The translations under genes and the position numbers were made by a program. Below are positions 6,822-15,024 of a DNA stretch of 43,698 nt, piece after piece. Positions within the stretch are counted from its first letter, which is position 1; every line of letters begins with the position of its first letter. The notes beneath the pieces were generated by a model. The model did not search any database. It was not told where the DNA came from and saw only the letters and a program-made list of their open reading frames with translations. This DNA is from CAVVVS01 sp963751355. GTDB taxonomy: Bacteria > Bacteroidota > Ignavibacteria > Ignavibacteriales > Ignavibacteriaceae. Where the stretch lies: the NCBI GenBank assembly GCA_963751355.1, contig CAVVVS010000138.1, positions 1 to 43,698 on the forward strand, in the 5' to 3' direction.

Positions 6822-7997
6822 TTATTTTGCTAATTTATACACTTCACTTCCGGCTAATAAGAAAGCACCGGTTCCATAGGTTTCAGTATCCTCTTTCTTT
6901 ATCCGATCAGGCCCTTCGCCAACTTGCTGTACATAATCCAGCTTGCCAGTTGGTTCTACTGCTTCAGTAAGAGTTTCCCATGCTTTTTCAACTGCAGGAA
7001 GAAATTTTTCTTTGCTCAGCAAATTATTATTTATCCCCCAGGCAAAGCCATAGCAGTAAAATCCTGTTCCGCTGGTTTCTTTTACATTGAATTCATTCTT
7101 ATCCAATAAGCTTGAGTACCAATATCCTTCTGGAGACTGCAGATCCAATAAGCGCATGCACATTTCTTTAAATACGGTTTCATAAAAATGCCTGTTAGGG
7201 AAATCCTTTGGCATAACTTGTAAAACTCTAACAAGTCCTCCTACAACCCATCCATTTCCCCTTGACCAAAATACTTTTTTACCACTTTTTGTCCGTGCAT
7301 TAAAAAACCTGTCATCCCTATAAAATAAATGTTCATCTTTATCATATAAATAATCATATGTAATCTTCCACAGCCTGTCCATTTCATTTATATATTTATT
7401 ATCTCCACTAACTTCACTCATCCTGGCAAGAGCGGGAGGAGCCATAAAAAGGGCATCGCACCAGCTCCACCAGTCATATGCGTATGGATTATTCTTCCAT
7501 CTTACATCGGGAGTATCAGGTGTTCTATAAAACTGCATATCTGAAAGATATTGAGTTATTTTAATCATATTAGAATCACCGGTAATTTTATATAAATCAA
7601 GATAAGTTTGTGCAATCGCAAAATTATCAGCTACATACGGATTAGGTTTTAATTTCCAATCGTTTGAATTTCCCATTTCAATCATAGCGGTCAGGTATTT
7701 TTGCTCCGGATCTGTTTTATATAAGCTCATAAGTCCTGCATAAAATGCTCCGTATTGCCACTCCCATGTTTCCGTTCCTGATGGATTTGCCAGCTGCCAA
7801 TCAGCAACAGTTTTCATAATCTTAAGGACATCGTTTTTTTCAATTACATTATTTAATTGATCTGTTTTATTTGAATTACTGCTTTTTAGTCCATCATTAT
7901 TAGCGGAAATAATAATTTGGATAAAAAATATTGAAGTAATGATAATAAGAAGTTTCATTGTTTTTATATAGTATTTATTTATAGCTTTGATTTTCAT
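6822..7997 (-). CDS. GH88/GH105-like unsaturated glucuronyl/rhamnogalacturonyl hydrolase
   Basis: 391 residues. An internal Met at residue 14 followed by KLLIIITSIFFIQIIISANN suggests the signal peptide starts there (coding end near 7958). The mature part is an (alpha/alpha)6 barrel: WEWQYGAFYAGLMSLY, YAYDWWSWCDALFMAPPALARMSEVSGD, RGNGWVVGGLVRVLQVMP and ETSGTGFYCYGFAWGINN are the conserved GH88/105 stretches; the WCDALFMAPP Asp is the catalytic acid in the family. It would act on polysaccharide-lyase products (4,5-unsaturated uronides) in the periplasm or outside. No attC follows it, and it is longer than its neighbours, so it may not be a cassette. Confidence 0.85.
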   Translation of the reverse strand: MKIKAINKYYIKTMKLLIIITSIFFIQIIISANNDGLKSSNSNKTDQLNNVIEKNDVLKIMKTVADWQLANPSGTETWEWQYGAFYAGLMSLYKTDPEQKYLTAMIEMGNSNDWKLKPNPYVADNFAIAQTYLDLYKITGDSNMIKITQYLSDMQFYRTPDTPDVRWKNNPYAYDWWSWCDALFMAPPALARMSEVSGDNKYINEMDRLWKITYDYLYDKDEHLFYRDDRFFNARTKSGKKVFWSRGNGWVVGGLVRVLQVMPKDFPNRHFYETVFKEMCMRLLDLQSPEGYWYSSLLDKNEFNVKETSGTGFYCYGFAWGINNNLLSKEKFLPAVEKAWETLTEAVEPTGKLDYVQQVGEGPDRIKKEDTETYGTGAFLLAGSEVYKLAK

Positions 7998-8364
7998 TTT
8001 GGGTTTTACAAATGTTAAAGATTGAGTAAACTACTAATACAGCTTCGCACCATCAGTCACATTTAATGGTTTTTCTGGAATTTTTTATGCGTAGATTCGA
8101 AATAGAGAAGAATAGTTGCCCACATTTTTTGATGACCAATTCAACTTATATTGAATTAATTTAAGTTCCAATAAAATTCTACGATAAAAGTAAAAATATT
8201 CGAATGTACTTAAATAGTGGGTGTGCTGAAGAAAGAGATGGAAGAGAAGATTGGGAGGATGGGGAGGGAGAATTATAACTAATGAAATATTGTTACTTAA
8301 AATTGTTGTTAAAGAATTAATTCTAAATATTGCAAGTACCCTCCTAACTCATAGCAGATTATAT
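7998..8364 (-). other. Intergenic region without a gene
   Basis: 367 bp of AT-rich DNA. It contains one copy of the purine-rich repeat (8235-8275) and, at about 8037-8070, a short segment (TACAGCTTCGC) that recurs near 12985. I see no open frame or attC core here. Confidence 0.6.
8235..8275. repeat. Purine-rich dispersed repeat, copy 1
   Basis: GATGGAAGAGAAGATTGGGA then GGATGGGGAGGGAGAATTA. Recurs at 9079-9115, 9513-9550 and 21271-21307, each time 30-120 bp downstream of a small minus-strand gene. Nearly all purine on the plus strand. Role unknown. Confidence 0.75.
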
Positions 8365-8943
8365 TTAATAAATCTTTGGCAATAATCTATATGTTTTGTT
8401 CATATAGTCGGAGTAGTCCCCTTCGAATTTTTCAAGCAATAATTTCTCTTCAATCTTAATTCTACGAATAAAAGCAATTGTAATAGGAATTATTATCACC
8501 CCAAAGGATATCCAATTATTAATAGAAATTCCAAAACCAATAAAAGATACCAAAGATCCCAGGTAAGCAGGATGCCGAATAACTTTGTAAACTCCCTTTT
8601 TTATGATTTTATGATTTTCTTGAATATTTACATCGACTGTAAAAAATTTTCCTAGTGACCATACAGCAATAAATCTTAATGTCATTCCTCCGAGTATCAA
8701 AAGTAGTCCGGTATATGGGACAATCATTAATTTACTTATTGGAAATTTGGAAAAGATTGAGATGAGAATTCCTAAATCAATGCCAACAGCTATTGTAATC
8801 CAGATTATTTTCATTGAACCTTTATCCTGGTCATTTTCATGAATAGTAGTGGAACGTGTAAATATGTTAAGCAATAATTCTGATATAAACCATATAGACC
8901 AAACTACAATGAAAGTAATCATTTTGAAACCACTTTTCCCCAT
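8365..8943 (-). CDS. Isoprenylcysteine carboxyl methyltransferase-family membrane protein
   Basis: 192 residues with about five membrane segments. The C-terminal signature GVYKVIRHPAYLGSLVSFIGFGI followed by RIKIEEKLLLEKFEGDYSDYMNKTYRLLP is the ICMT/phospholipid-methyltransferase core (RHPxYxG binding S-adenosylmethionine, and the E-E-LxxxF...Y acidic region). Bacterial members methylate unknown lipid or small-molecule acceptors at the membrane. It is a single-gene minus-strand unit, followed 90 bp downstream by the purine-rich repeat. Confidence 0.85.
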   Translation of the reverse strand: MGKSGFKMITFIVVWSIWFISELLLNIFTRSTTIHENDQDKGSMKIIWITIAVGIDLGILISIFSKFPISKLMIVPYTGLLLILGGMTLRFIAVWSLGKFFTVDVNIQENHKIIKKGVYKVIRHPAYLGSLVSFIGFGISINNWISFGVIIIPITIAFIRRIKIEEKLLLEKFEGDYSDYMNKTYRLLPKIY

Positions 8944-9078
8944 TCCTCAAATATAGATATATACTAATCTAAAATTATTAAATTATAGAGACAAAAAATA
9001 CTTTTATAATTTTCTCTCCAGTTATAAAGAATTCCTGCATAGATATGGTTAATTGTTCAATGATGTGCTGAAAAATCG

Positions 9079-9115
9079 GAATGGATGAGAAGATTAGGGG
9101 GATGGGAAGGGATAA
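9079..9115. repeat. Purine-rich dispersed repeat, copy 2
   Basis: AATGGATGAGAAGATTAGGG then GGATGGGAAGGGATAATTAG, preceded like copy 1 by GTGCTGAA. Lies 28 bp downstream of the small gene at 9143-9400. Confidence 0.7.
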
Positions 9116-9142
9116 TTAGAATTATTAGTTCTTCTTATTTTA

Positions 9143-9400
9143 TCAAAAAGAATTGAATACAACAATAATAATTATATAACCTACCCACAAAATTCCAAAA
9201 CTATTGCTCGTTACATAATATCTTTTTCCTTTTCCATTAAACATATATTTATTCGAAGACCAGGTTCCTCTGGTATTAAATATAACATCCCATCGCTGGT
9301 CCGAATATTCCTCGAGTAAATTTTTAGAAGCTATTAAGCGAAGGATTACACTTGTGAAAAAAATAAAGAAAAAGATAATTAATGGAACTAAGTCTTTCAT
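9143..9400 (-). CDS. Small two-TM membrane protein, unidentified
   Basis: 85 residues. TM1 about 4-24 (LVPLIIFFFIFFTSVILRLIA), a polar middle (WSSNKYMFNGKGKRYYVTS), and TM2 about 68-84 (FGILWVGYIIIIVVFNSF). I do not recognise the family. A second, truncated copy of its first 36 codons and upstream region lies at 21036-21145, so this is a duplicated unit. A cassette-like single gene. Confidence 0.6.
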   Translation of the reverse strand: MKDLVPLIIFFFIFFTSVILRLIASKNLLEEYSDQRWDVIFNTRGTWSSNKYMFNGKGKRYYVTSNSFGILWVGYIIIIVVFNSF

Positions 9401-9512
9401 TATGATTGCTCCCCGTTTGCCAATTTATTTTGATGATGGTTTCAATTTATAATGAAAGAAGTAATTTTGCAAGAAGTCTAAAAGTAAAATTTTGGAAAGG
9501 ATTTTAATTTGA

Positions 9513-9550
9513 AATAGATGGAGGAGAAGATTAGGAGGATGGGGAGGGAG
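9513..9550. repeat. Purine-rich dispersed repeat, copy 3
   Basis: AATAGATGGAGGAGAAGATT then AGGAGGATGGGGAGGGAG. Lies between the gene at 9143-9400 and the attC half-site at 9575-9581, and belongs to the segment duplicated at 21036-21307. Confidence 0.75.
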
Positions 9551-9574
9551 GTGTTGGGTTGTCTTAAATAACTA

Positions 9575-9581
9575 GTTAGGC
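9575..9581 (-). other. attC half-site (RYYYAAC core only)
   Basis: GCCTAAC on the minus strand, in GAACCGCC/CCGCCTAAC-type context (CAAACCGCCTAACTAG), 80 bp after the stop of the NTF2-like gene at 9663. No partner GTTRRRY core or stem is visible toward lower coordinates; the purine-rich repeat occupies that place. Confidence 0.35.
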
Positions 9582-9662
9582 GGTTTGTTAATAATGAAAA
9601 TATTTTAATACTCATCACCAATATAAAATCTGCTGCGGAATAATAGAATTAAAGAAGAATTA

Positions 9663-10055
9663 TTATTCCTTAGCTCTCTCCATAATGTCATATGGTATTT
9701 TTGAATCGGCATAAACTTGCCATAACTGAATTTTGTCGTTCCTTATTATTACTTTCCAAGCAGCGGGCAGTCGCCAATAGTTTTCTTTCCGTTCCTTTAG
9801 CCCTTGAAGCGTTCCACTGGCAAATCCAAATGCAGCGACAATATTATCATTAGTAAATATTTCGGTTACTTCAATTTTATAATCGGGAAACAATTGAAAG
9901 TAACCAATCCATCCGCCTCTCATTTTTTCTTTACCCACAGCCTCGTTTCCTTGAGAATCAATGAATTTGTGATCATCTGTCATTAGCGAACAGAGCTTAT
10001 CTACATTGTGCTCATTGATAGCATCAATGAAACTATAAACAAGTTGCCTATTCAT
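9663..10055 (-). CDS. SnoaL/NTF2-like protein
   Basis: 130 residues from MNRQLVYSF. FIDAINEHNVDKLCSLMTDDHKFIDSQG, FPDYKIEVTEIFTNDNIVAAFGFASGT and WKVIIRNDKIQLWQVYAD are the typical SnoaL-like polyketide-cyclase/ketosteroid-isomerase-like arrangement. I chose this start because AAGGAG lies 8 bp before it. The frame stays open upstream (to at least 10106) with a hydrophobic stretch resembling a signal peptide (TIIIWVFLFPIQADAQ), so a longer secreted form is possible. A single-gene unit in the cassette run. Enzyme activity not predictable. Confidence 0.8.
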   Translation of the reverse strand: MNRQLVYSFIDAINEHNVDKLCSLMTDDHKFIDSQGNEAVGKEKMRGGWIGYFQLFPDYKIEVTEIFTNDNIVAAFGFASGTLQGLKERKENYWRLPAAWKVIIRNDKIQLWQVYADSKIPYDIMERAKE

Positions 10056-10183
10056 ATGATTGACTCCTTGAAGTGTGTTTTGGGCATCGGCTTGGATTGG
10101 AAACAAAAATACCCAAATAATAATGGTCCGAGTAAAATGGCATTTTTTTAAAATACAGTTCTATATTTATTTTGTTTAATACC

Positions 10184-10429
10184 GCCTAACGAACCGCAAT
10201 TAAGTTGCAGCCCAGTTTATCAACCGGAACTTTAGTGTAGGTTGGAACTAGAAATTTATATTTATTACCTCTGCCAAAGATTAAGCAAACTGTGATTAAT
10301 CCTGTCTTGATGAACATCAGGATCTCTTGTAAGTAATTGAAAAAGATATTGTAAACGGATCATCTTACTAAAAATTCTCAAAAAAGCCGGATGCGTAAAA
10401 TGCTGTCAACTTAAATTGCCATGTTAGGC
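10184..10429 (-). other. attC-like recombination site (long type)
   Basis: 246 bp bounded by perfect complementary cores, GCCTAAC and GTTAGGC. Inside them GCAATT-AAGTTG pairs with CAACTTaAATTGC, leaving one extrahelical A. The remaining ~190 bp would be a very large variable terminal structure. Closely similar to 12004-12259. It ends 84 bp after the stop of the CMD gene. Confidence 0.65.
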
Positions 10430-10513
10430 TGCTTTTAGTTTTACTTTTAAGAAAACTTTTTATTTTTAGATATATTTTCCAAATTTAAAATATTCTTCAT
10501 CTGCCACTTCTTA

Positions 10514-10792
10514 CTATTCTTTTTCAAGCTTGCTAATTACAGGTAAATATTTTGCTTTCTTGCTTCCGGCAGATATTGACATAGCGATCGCAATCGATTC
10601 CGCGATCTCTTCTATTGACGCACCAGCTTTTACTGCTCTTTTATAATGATATTCAAGGCATGGAAGACAATCCGCTATTATTGAATTTGATATAGCAATA
10701 ATTTCTTTTGTCTTTCCATCAAGAACATTTGGTTTATATGCATTACTAGAAAATTGTTCCCACAATTCATCCATTTCTTTTAAGAGAAACAC
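10514..10792 (-). CDS. Carboxymuconolactone decarboxylase (AhpD-like) family protein
   Basis: 92 residues, the usual length of a minimal CMD domain. LDGKTKEIIAISNSIIADCLPCLEYHYKRAVKAGASIEEIAE carries the C-x-x-C...H redox motif (CLPC, then EYH) of AhpD-like alkylhydroperoxidases. Members act as thiol peroxidases/reductases or gamma-carboxymuconolactone decarboxylases; the CxxC points to a redox role. GAGGTCG precedes the ATG. A single-gene cassette with a well-formed long attC downstream. The ~220 bp between this start and the next attC hold no gene. Confidence 0.85.
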   Translation of the reverse strand: MFLLKEMDELWEQFSSNAYKPNVLDGKTKEIIAISNSIIADCLPCLEYHYKRAVKAGASIEEIAESIAIAMSISAGSKKAKYLPVISKLEKE

Positions 10793-11012
10793 TTCGACCT
10801 CCTAAATTATTTTATAAAGATTATTCAAAGTATCTCGAAGCCTTTATGAAGATGGCTTTGAATTTGTGAATTTGTTGAGTTTATTATTACTTTCTGCCCT
10901 TTTAGTTTTTTGAATTTATTTTTTGTTATAAATTCCCTAATAAATTCAAATAGTTATATTTCATTAGGTCACTATATAAATTATCATCTACTATTAATAT
11001 TTTGTTATTACA

Positions 11013-11289
11013 GCCTAACGGAGTGTTATGTTAAAACACAAGTCGTCTGAATAATTATTTAAAAAGATTTCCGTGTACTTTTTTTTTACAAAAGCTGATT
11101 CTTTAATTTACAATCTCATTAACCCAAAATGACGAAAAAATTATCCTCTTAAAAAATCGGAATATCCTGTTATACGCTCTTCCACTTTTTGTGGTACAGC
11201 AATTTCGTCTTCATTATATATTGACCGGGCCGCAAACTTGCAATACGCTTTTTGCTCCCGGCAAACCAGGATAAAGCACGCCGTTAGAC
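11013..11289 (-). other. attC-like recombination site (long type, divergent)
   Basis: 277 bp with minus-strand cores GTCTAAC (perfect RYYYAAC) and GTTAGGC (perfect GTTRRRY). Arms CTAACGG-a-GTG-TTAT and ATAA-ag-CAC-g-CCGTTAG pair with interior unpaired bases. The core sequence differs from the 10184/12004 pair, so it is an independent long attC. It lies 14 bp after the stop of the gene at 11304. Confidence 0.65.
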
Positions 11290-11303
11290 GCGGTCACCGG
11301 TCA

Positions 11304-11969
11304 TTAAGATTTTCGGGTACTTTTATTTTTGTTTGAATGATATTCAATAAATTGACTTAATGATAAAAATATCCAGCCAAGTGTGAAACTTACCAATACT
11401 TTAGTCCCCATTGTAAGCAACATACCTTGAGTTTTATATTCTAGTAACTCTACAGGACGAAGCCCGAAGGCTGGAACACCCAATAACCCACACATCCCCC
11501 AAGCAGTAATTACCAAGAAGATGTAACCTATTGCTCTTAAATCGAATGCAGTTTTTATTAAACCGTGACTATGAATACGTGTTTTAGCTAACGAAACAAT
11601 TGAAATACAAAATGAAATTAATATAATTCCTCCGCCTATGCCATATATGGCGCTATAGATAACTGATTGCCCCCATAAACCCAACCATAGAAGAAACACT
11701 ATTGAACAAATAATAAAAATAAATAATCTTATTTTTTCTAATTTTGAATATAATGCCAATCCTAAAGCAGTTATTATAGATCCAAGTGGTATAGATAATG
11801 CCCAAAAGATGAAGAAGGTATTACTTGAGTATAAAGATTTATCAGAAATAAATGATGGTCCAACAATTCTGAAATCGGGTACATACCACCATGAAATTAA
11901 CCATCCATCAATTGCCATATAAGCAAGACCAATAAAGAATAAGATGAGACTTATTGATTTTATTTTCAT
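11304..11969 (-). CDS. Multi-pass membrane protein, unidentified
   Basis: 221 residues with about six membrane segments (near 5-27, 52-75, 82-102, 105-127, 145-165 and 187-205) and a basic C-terminus (NKNKSTRKS). The layout resembles DUF4386-like membrane proteins, but I cannot assign a family securely. No signal peptide beyond TM1. A single-gene unit directly followed by an attC site, so it reads as cassette cargo. Confidence 0.65.
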   Translation of the reverse strand: MKIKSISLILFFIGLAYMAIDGWLISWWYVPDFRIVGPSFISDKSLYSSNTFFIFWALSIPLGSIITALGLALYSKLEKIRLFIFIICSIVFLLWLGLWGQSVIYSAIYGIGGGIILISFCISIVSLAKTRIHSHGLIKTAFDLRAIGYIFLVITAWGMCGLLGVPAFGLRPVELLEYKTQGMLLTMGTKVLVSFTLGWIFLSLSQFIEYHSNKNKSTRKS

Positions 11970-12003
11970 TTTGAAGTTTATCCCTTTAATGTGAGAAATT
12001 GTT

Positions 12004-12259
12004 ACCTAACGAACCGCGATTAAGTTGCAGCCCATAACTAGAAACTTTTATTTATTACTTCTGCCATAGATTAAGCAAACTGTGCTTAATTTTCCGTTTA
12101 CGACAAGCACAGTTTGCAAGACTATTAATTAATTTGACTACGTTGAACAAGATACTTTAAGCGGATCATCTACCTTAAAAATCTCTAAAAAGCCGAATGC
12201 GTAAAATAGTTTATCCTGAGCCTGCCGAAGGACTGTCAACTTAAATTGCATTGTTAGGC
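12004..12259 (-). other. attC-like recombination site (long type)
   Basis: 256 bp bounded by ACCTAAC and GTTAGGC, with arms GCGATTAAGTTGCAG and GTCAACTTAAATTGC as in 10184-10429. The interior is also homologous to that site (GATTAAGCAAACTGTG; GCGGATCATCTACCTTAAAA) but has an added TTATCCTGAGCCTGCCGAAG segment, a motif of dispersed repeats in many genomes. It ends 100 bp after the stop of the gene at 12360. Confidence 0.65.
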
Positions 12260-12359
12260 CAACACTTAATAATTAAATTTTTTAATAACAAAACATCCAA
12301 GATTTTAAAACTAAACATTTAATAAATTCTGCTTCCTATTATACTTTTATTTTATATTA

Positions 12360-12746
12360 TCAAATAGTATTAAGTAATGTATTTGTATATACAAGTAACC
12401 AACTGATTACGACTAAACCAATTCCGGCATAACCGATCCAAACAATCTGATTGACCTTATTTCCAAGTTTTCTAATATAATCATGGCCTTTATCAAGTTT
12501 GTCGGAAATTTTATATCCATAATATATTGATGGGACATATGGTAACATTAATAATGGCAGGAAATATATTTTAAAAACTAATGGAAAGAAAAAGCCAATA
12601 ATCGGAGGAATAATATAAAACCATAAACCAATTCTAAGTATATCATAATCTTCCTCATCAACACCATTTTCAAGAGCAATATTTTTCGAATTATTTAAAT
12701 CTATATAATATTTTATCGTTATTACTATGAAAGCAATTGCAAGCAT
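12360..12746 (-). CDS. Small membrane protein, unidentified
   Basis: 128 residues with an N-terminal TM, two central TMs (about 42-82, IGLWFYIIPPIIGFFFPLVF and LPLLMLPYVPSIYYGYKIS) and one C-terminal TM (IVWIGYAGIGLVVISWLLVY). I do not recognise the family. The ATG lies 10 bp after a GGGAAG motif. A single-gene unit followed by a long attC. Confidence 0.6.
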   Translation of the reverse strand: MLAIAFIVITIKYYIDLNNSKNIALENGVDEEDYDILRIGLWFYIIPPIIGFFFPLVFKIYFLPLLMLPYVPSIYYGYKISDKLDKGHDYIRKLGNKVNQIVWIGYAGIGLVVISWLLVYTNTLLNTI

Positions 12747-12778
12747 TTGATATCTCTTCCCTTTTATTTACTTTTTTA

Positions 12779-12802
12779 TGGCCTAACATATATAATTAGG
12801 TT
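12779..12802 (-). other. Collapsed attC-like remnant
   Basis: GGCCTAACATATATAATTAGGTTC has CCTAA and TTAGG inverted arms separated by about 9 bases and a perfect GCCTAAC. It sits at the point where the next attC would be expected upstream of the gene at 12360-12746. Confidence 0.35.
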
Positions 12803-12822
12803 CTTATTCTCTACCTTTTTTG

Positions 12823-12912
12823 TTTTCTAATATCAGAAAATAAATTCTTATATCAGAAATGTTTTTACTGTTTTTCTGATAACAGAAAACTTTTTGTTCT
12901 TATATAAGAAAC
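12823..12912. promoter_or_regulatory. Cluster of four TTCT-(6-7)-AGAA palindromes
   Basis: TTTTCTAATATCAGAAAA (12823-12840), TTCTTATATCAGAA (12845-12858), TTTTCTGATAACAGAAAA (about 12872-12889) and TTCTTATATAAGAA (12897-12910) are four variants of one palindrome spaced 20-29 bp apart. This is the look of a multi-site operator for a dimeric regulator. It lies about 75 bp upstream of the gene at 12360-12746, in a 588-bp gap without genes. Confidence 0.45.
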
Positions 12913-13122
12913 TTTTTCCCATAATTATTTTAGAAGAATAATAATCTATTGAAATATAATTTCTCTTAAAATTTACATTTAAATACAGCTTCGCTATCTC
13001 GCTTACATTATTTTAATAATTGGGAGTAATAGTTATTTTCAAGAATTGCTTAATTCTCCCCACTCGTTTTTATGTTCAATTCAACTTAAATCAAAAAGAA
13101 TAATTATGCAAGATATTTTTTG

Positions 13123-13221
13123 ATTATAAACCCACTTTACATAAACAAGAACATCAGTTCACCTGCCCCGCCAAATTATTTTTTAACATAATTAATCTAC
13201 TTATTGTTTTATTTGGCGGGG
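13123..13221. repeat. Hairpin-ended repeat, copy A
   Basis: ATTATAAACCCACTTTAC then CCCCGCCAAAT...ATTTGGCGGGG, an 11-bp inverted repeat around a 34-bp loop. Copy B at 20938-21035 is over 85% identical by eye. May be a terminator, a small non-autonomous element or part of a cassette boundary. Confidence 0.65.
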
Positions 13222-13334
13222 TCTTTACATTTTCAGCCAGATTTACACAAGGGAAATTATAGTACAAAAGAGGTGTGGATTTTATTTAAATGTTTTTAAT
13301 TTACCGAGCTTCTGTAAAACTAAAATGAACTTCA

Positions 13335-13598
13335 TTATATTTCCAAACCTTTCTTTAAAAACAAATTGTTATCACTATTAAAAAGTATCACCTCCATATA
13401 AAATCCATGGTGGATTAATATCCGGTTCACTATATGTAGTATCTTAGCGGCTGTTTCTAATTTAGATCTTCCCTCATTAAGTGCATTTCTCTTATTCAAA
13501 TTTTGCAAAAGAGTTAAAAACACAATTCCAAATACAATTAAATCATAATCTTGATTTTTAACATCTTCATATCTAAGTGCATTTATATATTGAATCAC
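13335..13598 (-). CDS. Hypothetical protein truncated by the IS element
   Basis: 87 residues, not recognised; mostly helical (DLIVFGIVFLTLLQNLNKRN, KLETAAKILHIVNRILIHHG). The nominal GTG start uses the first bases of the IS. Joining the flanks across the target duplication keeps the frame open for about 17 more codons (...SSRLLFKIQYINALRYEDV) before a stop, without an ATG. So the gene was probably cut by the insertion and may be dead. Confidence 0.4.
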   Translation of the reverse strand: MIQYINALRYEDVKNQDYDLIVFGIVFLTLLQNLNKRNALNEGRSKLETAAKILHIVNRILIHHGFYMEVILFNSDNNLFLKKGLEI

Positions 13599-14917
13599 TA
13601 CTGTCCAAGATACGATAGAGTAAAAATCTGTAACTATATAATAAATAAAGTGTTATAAGGAAAAATAGTCATAAACGATTTGAAATAAAAAAGAACTAAT
13701 TTTCGCTCCGTTTGATTAAACAACCGGAGCATATATGAATTTAGGGCAAACAATTTTCAGTCAATTGATGGAACATTTACCTCAACATAAATTCAATCAA
13801 TGTGTAAAACTATATAAAGGTAACTATAAAATAAAATCTTTTAGTTGTTGGGATCAGTTCCTCTGCATGAGTTTTGCACAACTTACTTATCGTGAATCTC
13901 TTAGAGATATTGAAACTTGTTTAAGAGCAATGCAAGGAAAACTTTATCATATGGGAATAAAAAGCAAAGTATCAAAAAGTACATTAGCATATGCAAACGA
14001 AAAAAGAGACTGGCATATATATGCTGACTTTGCTCAAATACTTATTGCCCAAGCAAGAGAACTATATGCCACCGAAGACTTTGAGAAAGAACTTAATGAA
14101 ACTGTTTATGCATTGGACTCCACGACCATAGATTTATGCTTATCATTATTTCCTTGGGCTAAATTCAGAAAGCATAAAGGAGGTATAAAACTTCATACAT
14201 TGTTAGATGTGCAAACAAGCATTCCAACCTTTATTTATATGACTCCGGCAGTGATTCACGATGTAAATATTCTTGATATACTTATTCCTGAAGCTGGAGC
14301 TTTTTATGTTATGGATAGAGGTTATGTTGATTTTGCTCGGCTATATTCATTGCACTTGAACAATTCATTTTTTGTCACTCGTGCAAAATCCAATTTTAAG
14401 TTTAATAGAATTTATTCACATACTGTCGATAGAACCACTGGTGTAATCTGCGATCAGACAATTAACCTAACTGGATTCTATCAATCAAAAGATTATCCTG
14501 ATAAACTTCGGCGAATTAAGTATTACGATAAACTAAAAGATAAGCGTCTTGTCTTTCTTACAAATAATTTTCAATTGAAGACTTTATTGATTGCTAAAAT
14601 TTTCAAAGAACGATGGCAAATAGAATTATTCTTTAAATGGATTAAACAGCATTTAAGAATTAAATCTTTTTATGGTACAACTCCCAATGCAGTTAAAACA
14701 CAAATATGGATTGCTGTCTCAGTATATTTACTGGTAGCCATTGTAAAGAAAAGATTAAATATAAATTTGTCACTCTACACTTTTTTACAGATTTTAAGTG
14801 TATCAATTTTTGAAAAAAGCCCGATTTTACAGCTTATAAACGATGTTGATTACGAATCTAAAACCTATGCTCCCTCTAACCAATTGAATTTATTCGACTT
14901 ATAATTGGACAGTAGTA
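13597..14917 (+). mobile_element. IS4-family insertion sequence, complete
   Basis: About 1321 bp. Left end ACTACTGTCCAA and right end TTGGACAGTAGTA are terminal inverted repeats (12 bp). ATATTGAATC is repeated on both sides (13587-13596 and 14918-14927) as a 10-bp target duplication, normal for IS4 relatives. It contains one transposase gene. Intact ends and a clear duplication suggest a recent insertion. Confidence 0.85.
13735..14904 (+). CDS. IS4-family transposase
   Basis: 389 residues. N-terminal DUF4372-like region (FSQLMEHLPQHKFNQCVKLY). The DDE catalytic residues are D128 (YALDSTTIDL), D194 (YVMDRGYVDF) and E297 in FKERWQIELFFKWIK, which keeps the R-3-E-6-K spacing of the IS4 YREK signature, with F in place of Y. 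It cuts and pastes the element bounded at 13597-14917. The ATG follows CCGGAGCATAT. Full length with no frameshift, so probably active. Confidence 0.93.
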   Translation: MNLGQTIFSQLMEHLPQHKFNQCVKLYKGNYKIKSFSCWDQFLCMSFAQLTYRESLRDIETCLRAMQGKLYHMGIKSKVSKSTLAYANEKRDWHIYADFAQILIAQARELYATEDFEKELNETVYALDSTTIDLCLSLFPWAKFRKHKGGIKLHTLLDVQTSIPTFIYMTPAVIHDVNILDILIPEAGAFYVMDRGYVDFARLYSLHLNNSFFVTRAKSNFKFNRIYSHTVDRTTGVICDQTINLTGFYQSKDYPDKLRRIKYYDKLKDKRLVFLTNNFQLKTLLIAKIFKERWQIELFFKWIKQHLRIKSFYGTTPNAVKTQIWIAVSVYLLVAIVKKRLNINLSLYTFLQILSVSIFEKSPILQLINDVDYESKTYAPSNQLNLFDL

Positions 14918-15024
14918 ATATTGAATCTTAAATAAAAGTCTAGAGCTTTTAATTGAACTGATTCTATATGAATGAGCAATTTAATTTCACAACATCAGTA
15001 CGTATAATTTCCCACTACTAAAAT

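Noticed and set aside
12823..12912. CRISPR-like array
   Set aside because: Units are palindromes of 14-18 bp with irregular 20-29 bp spacing and no longer identical repeats; more like an operator cluster.
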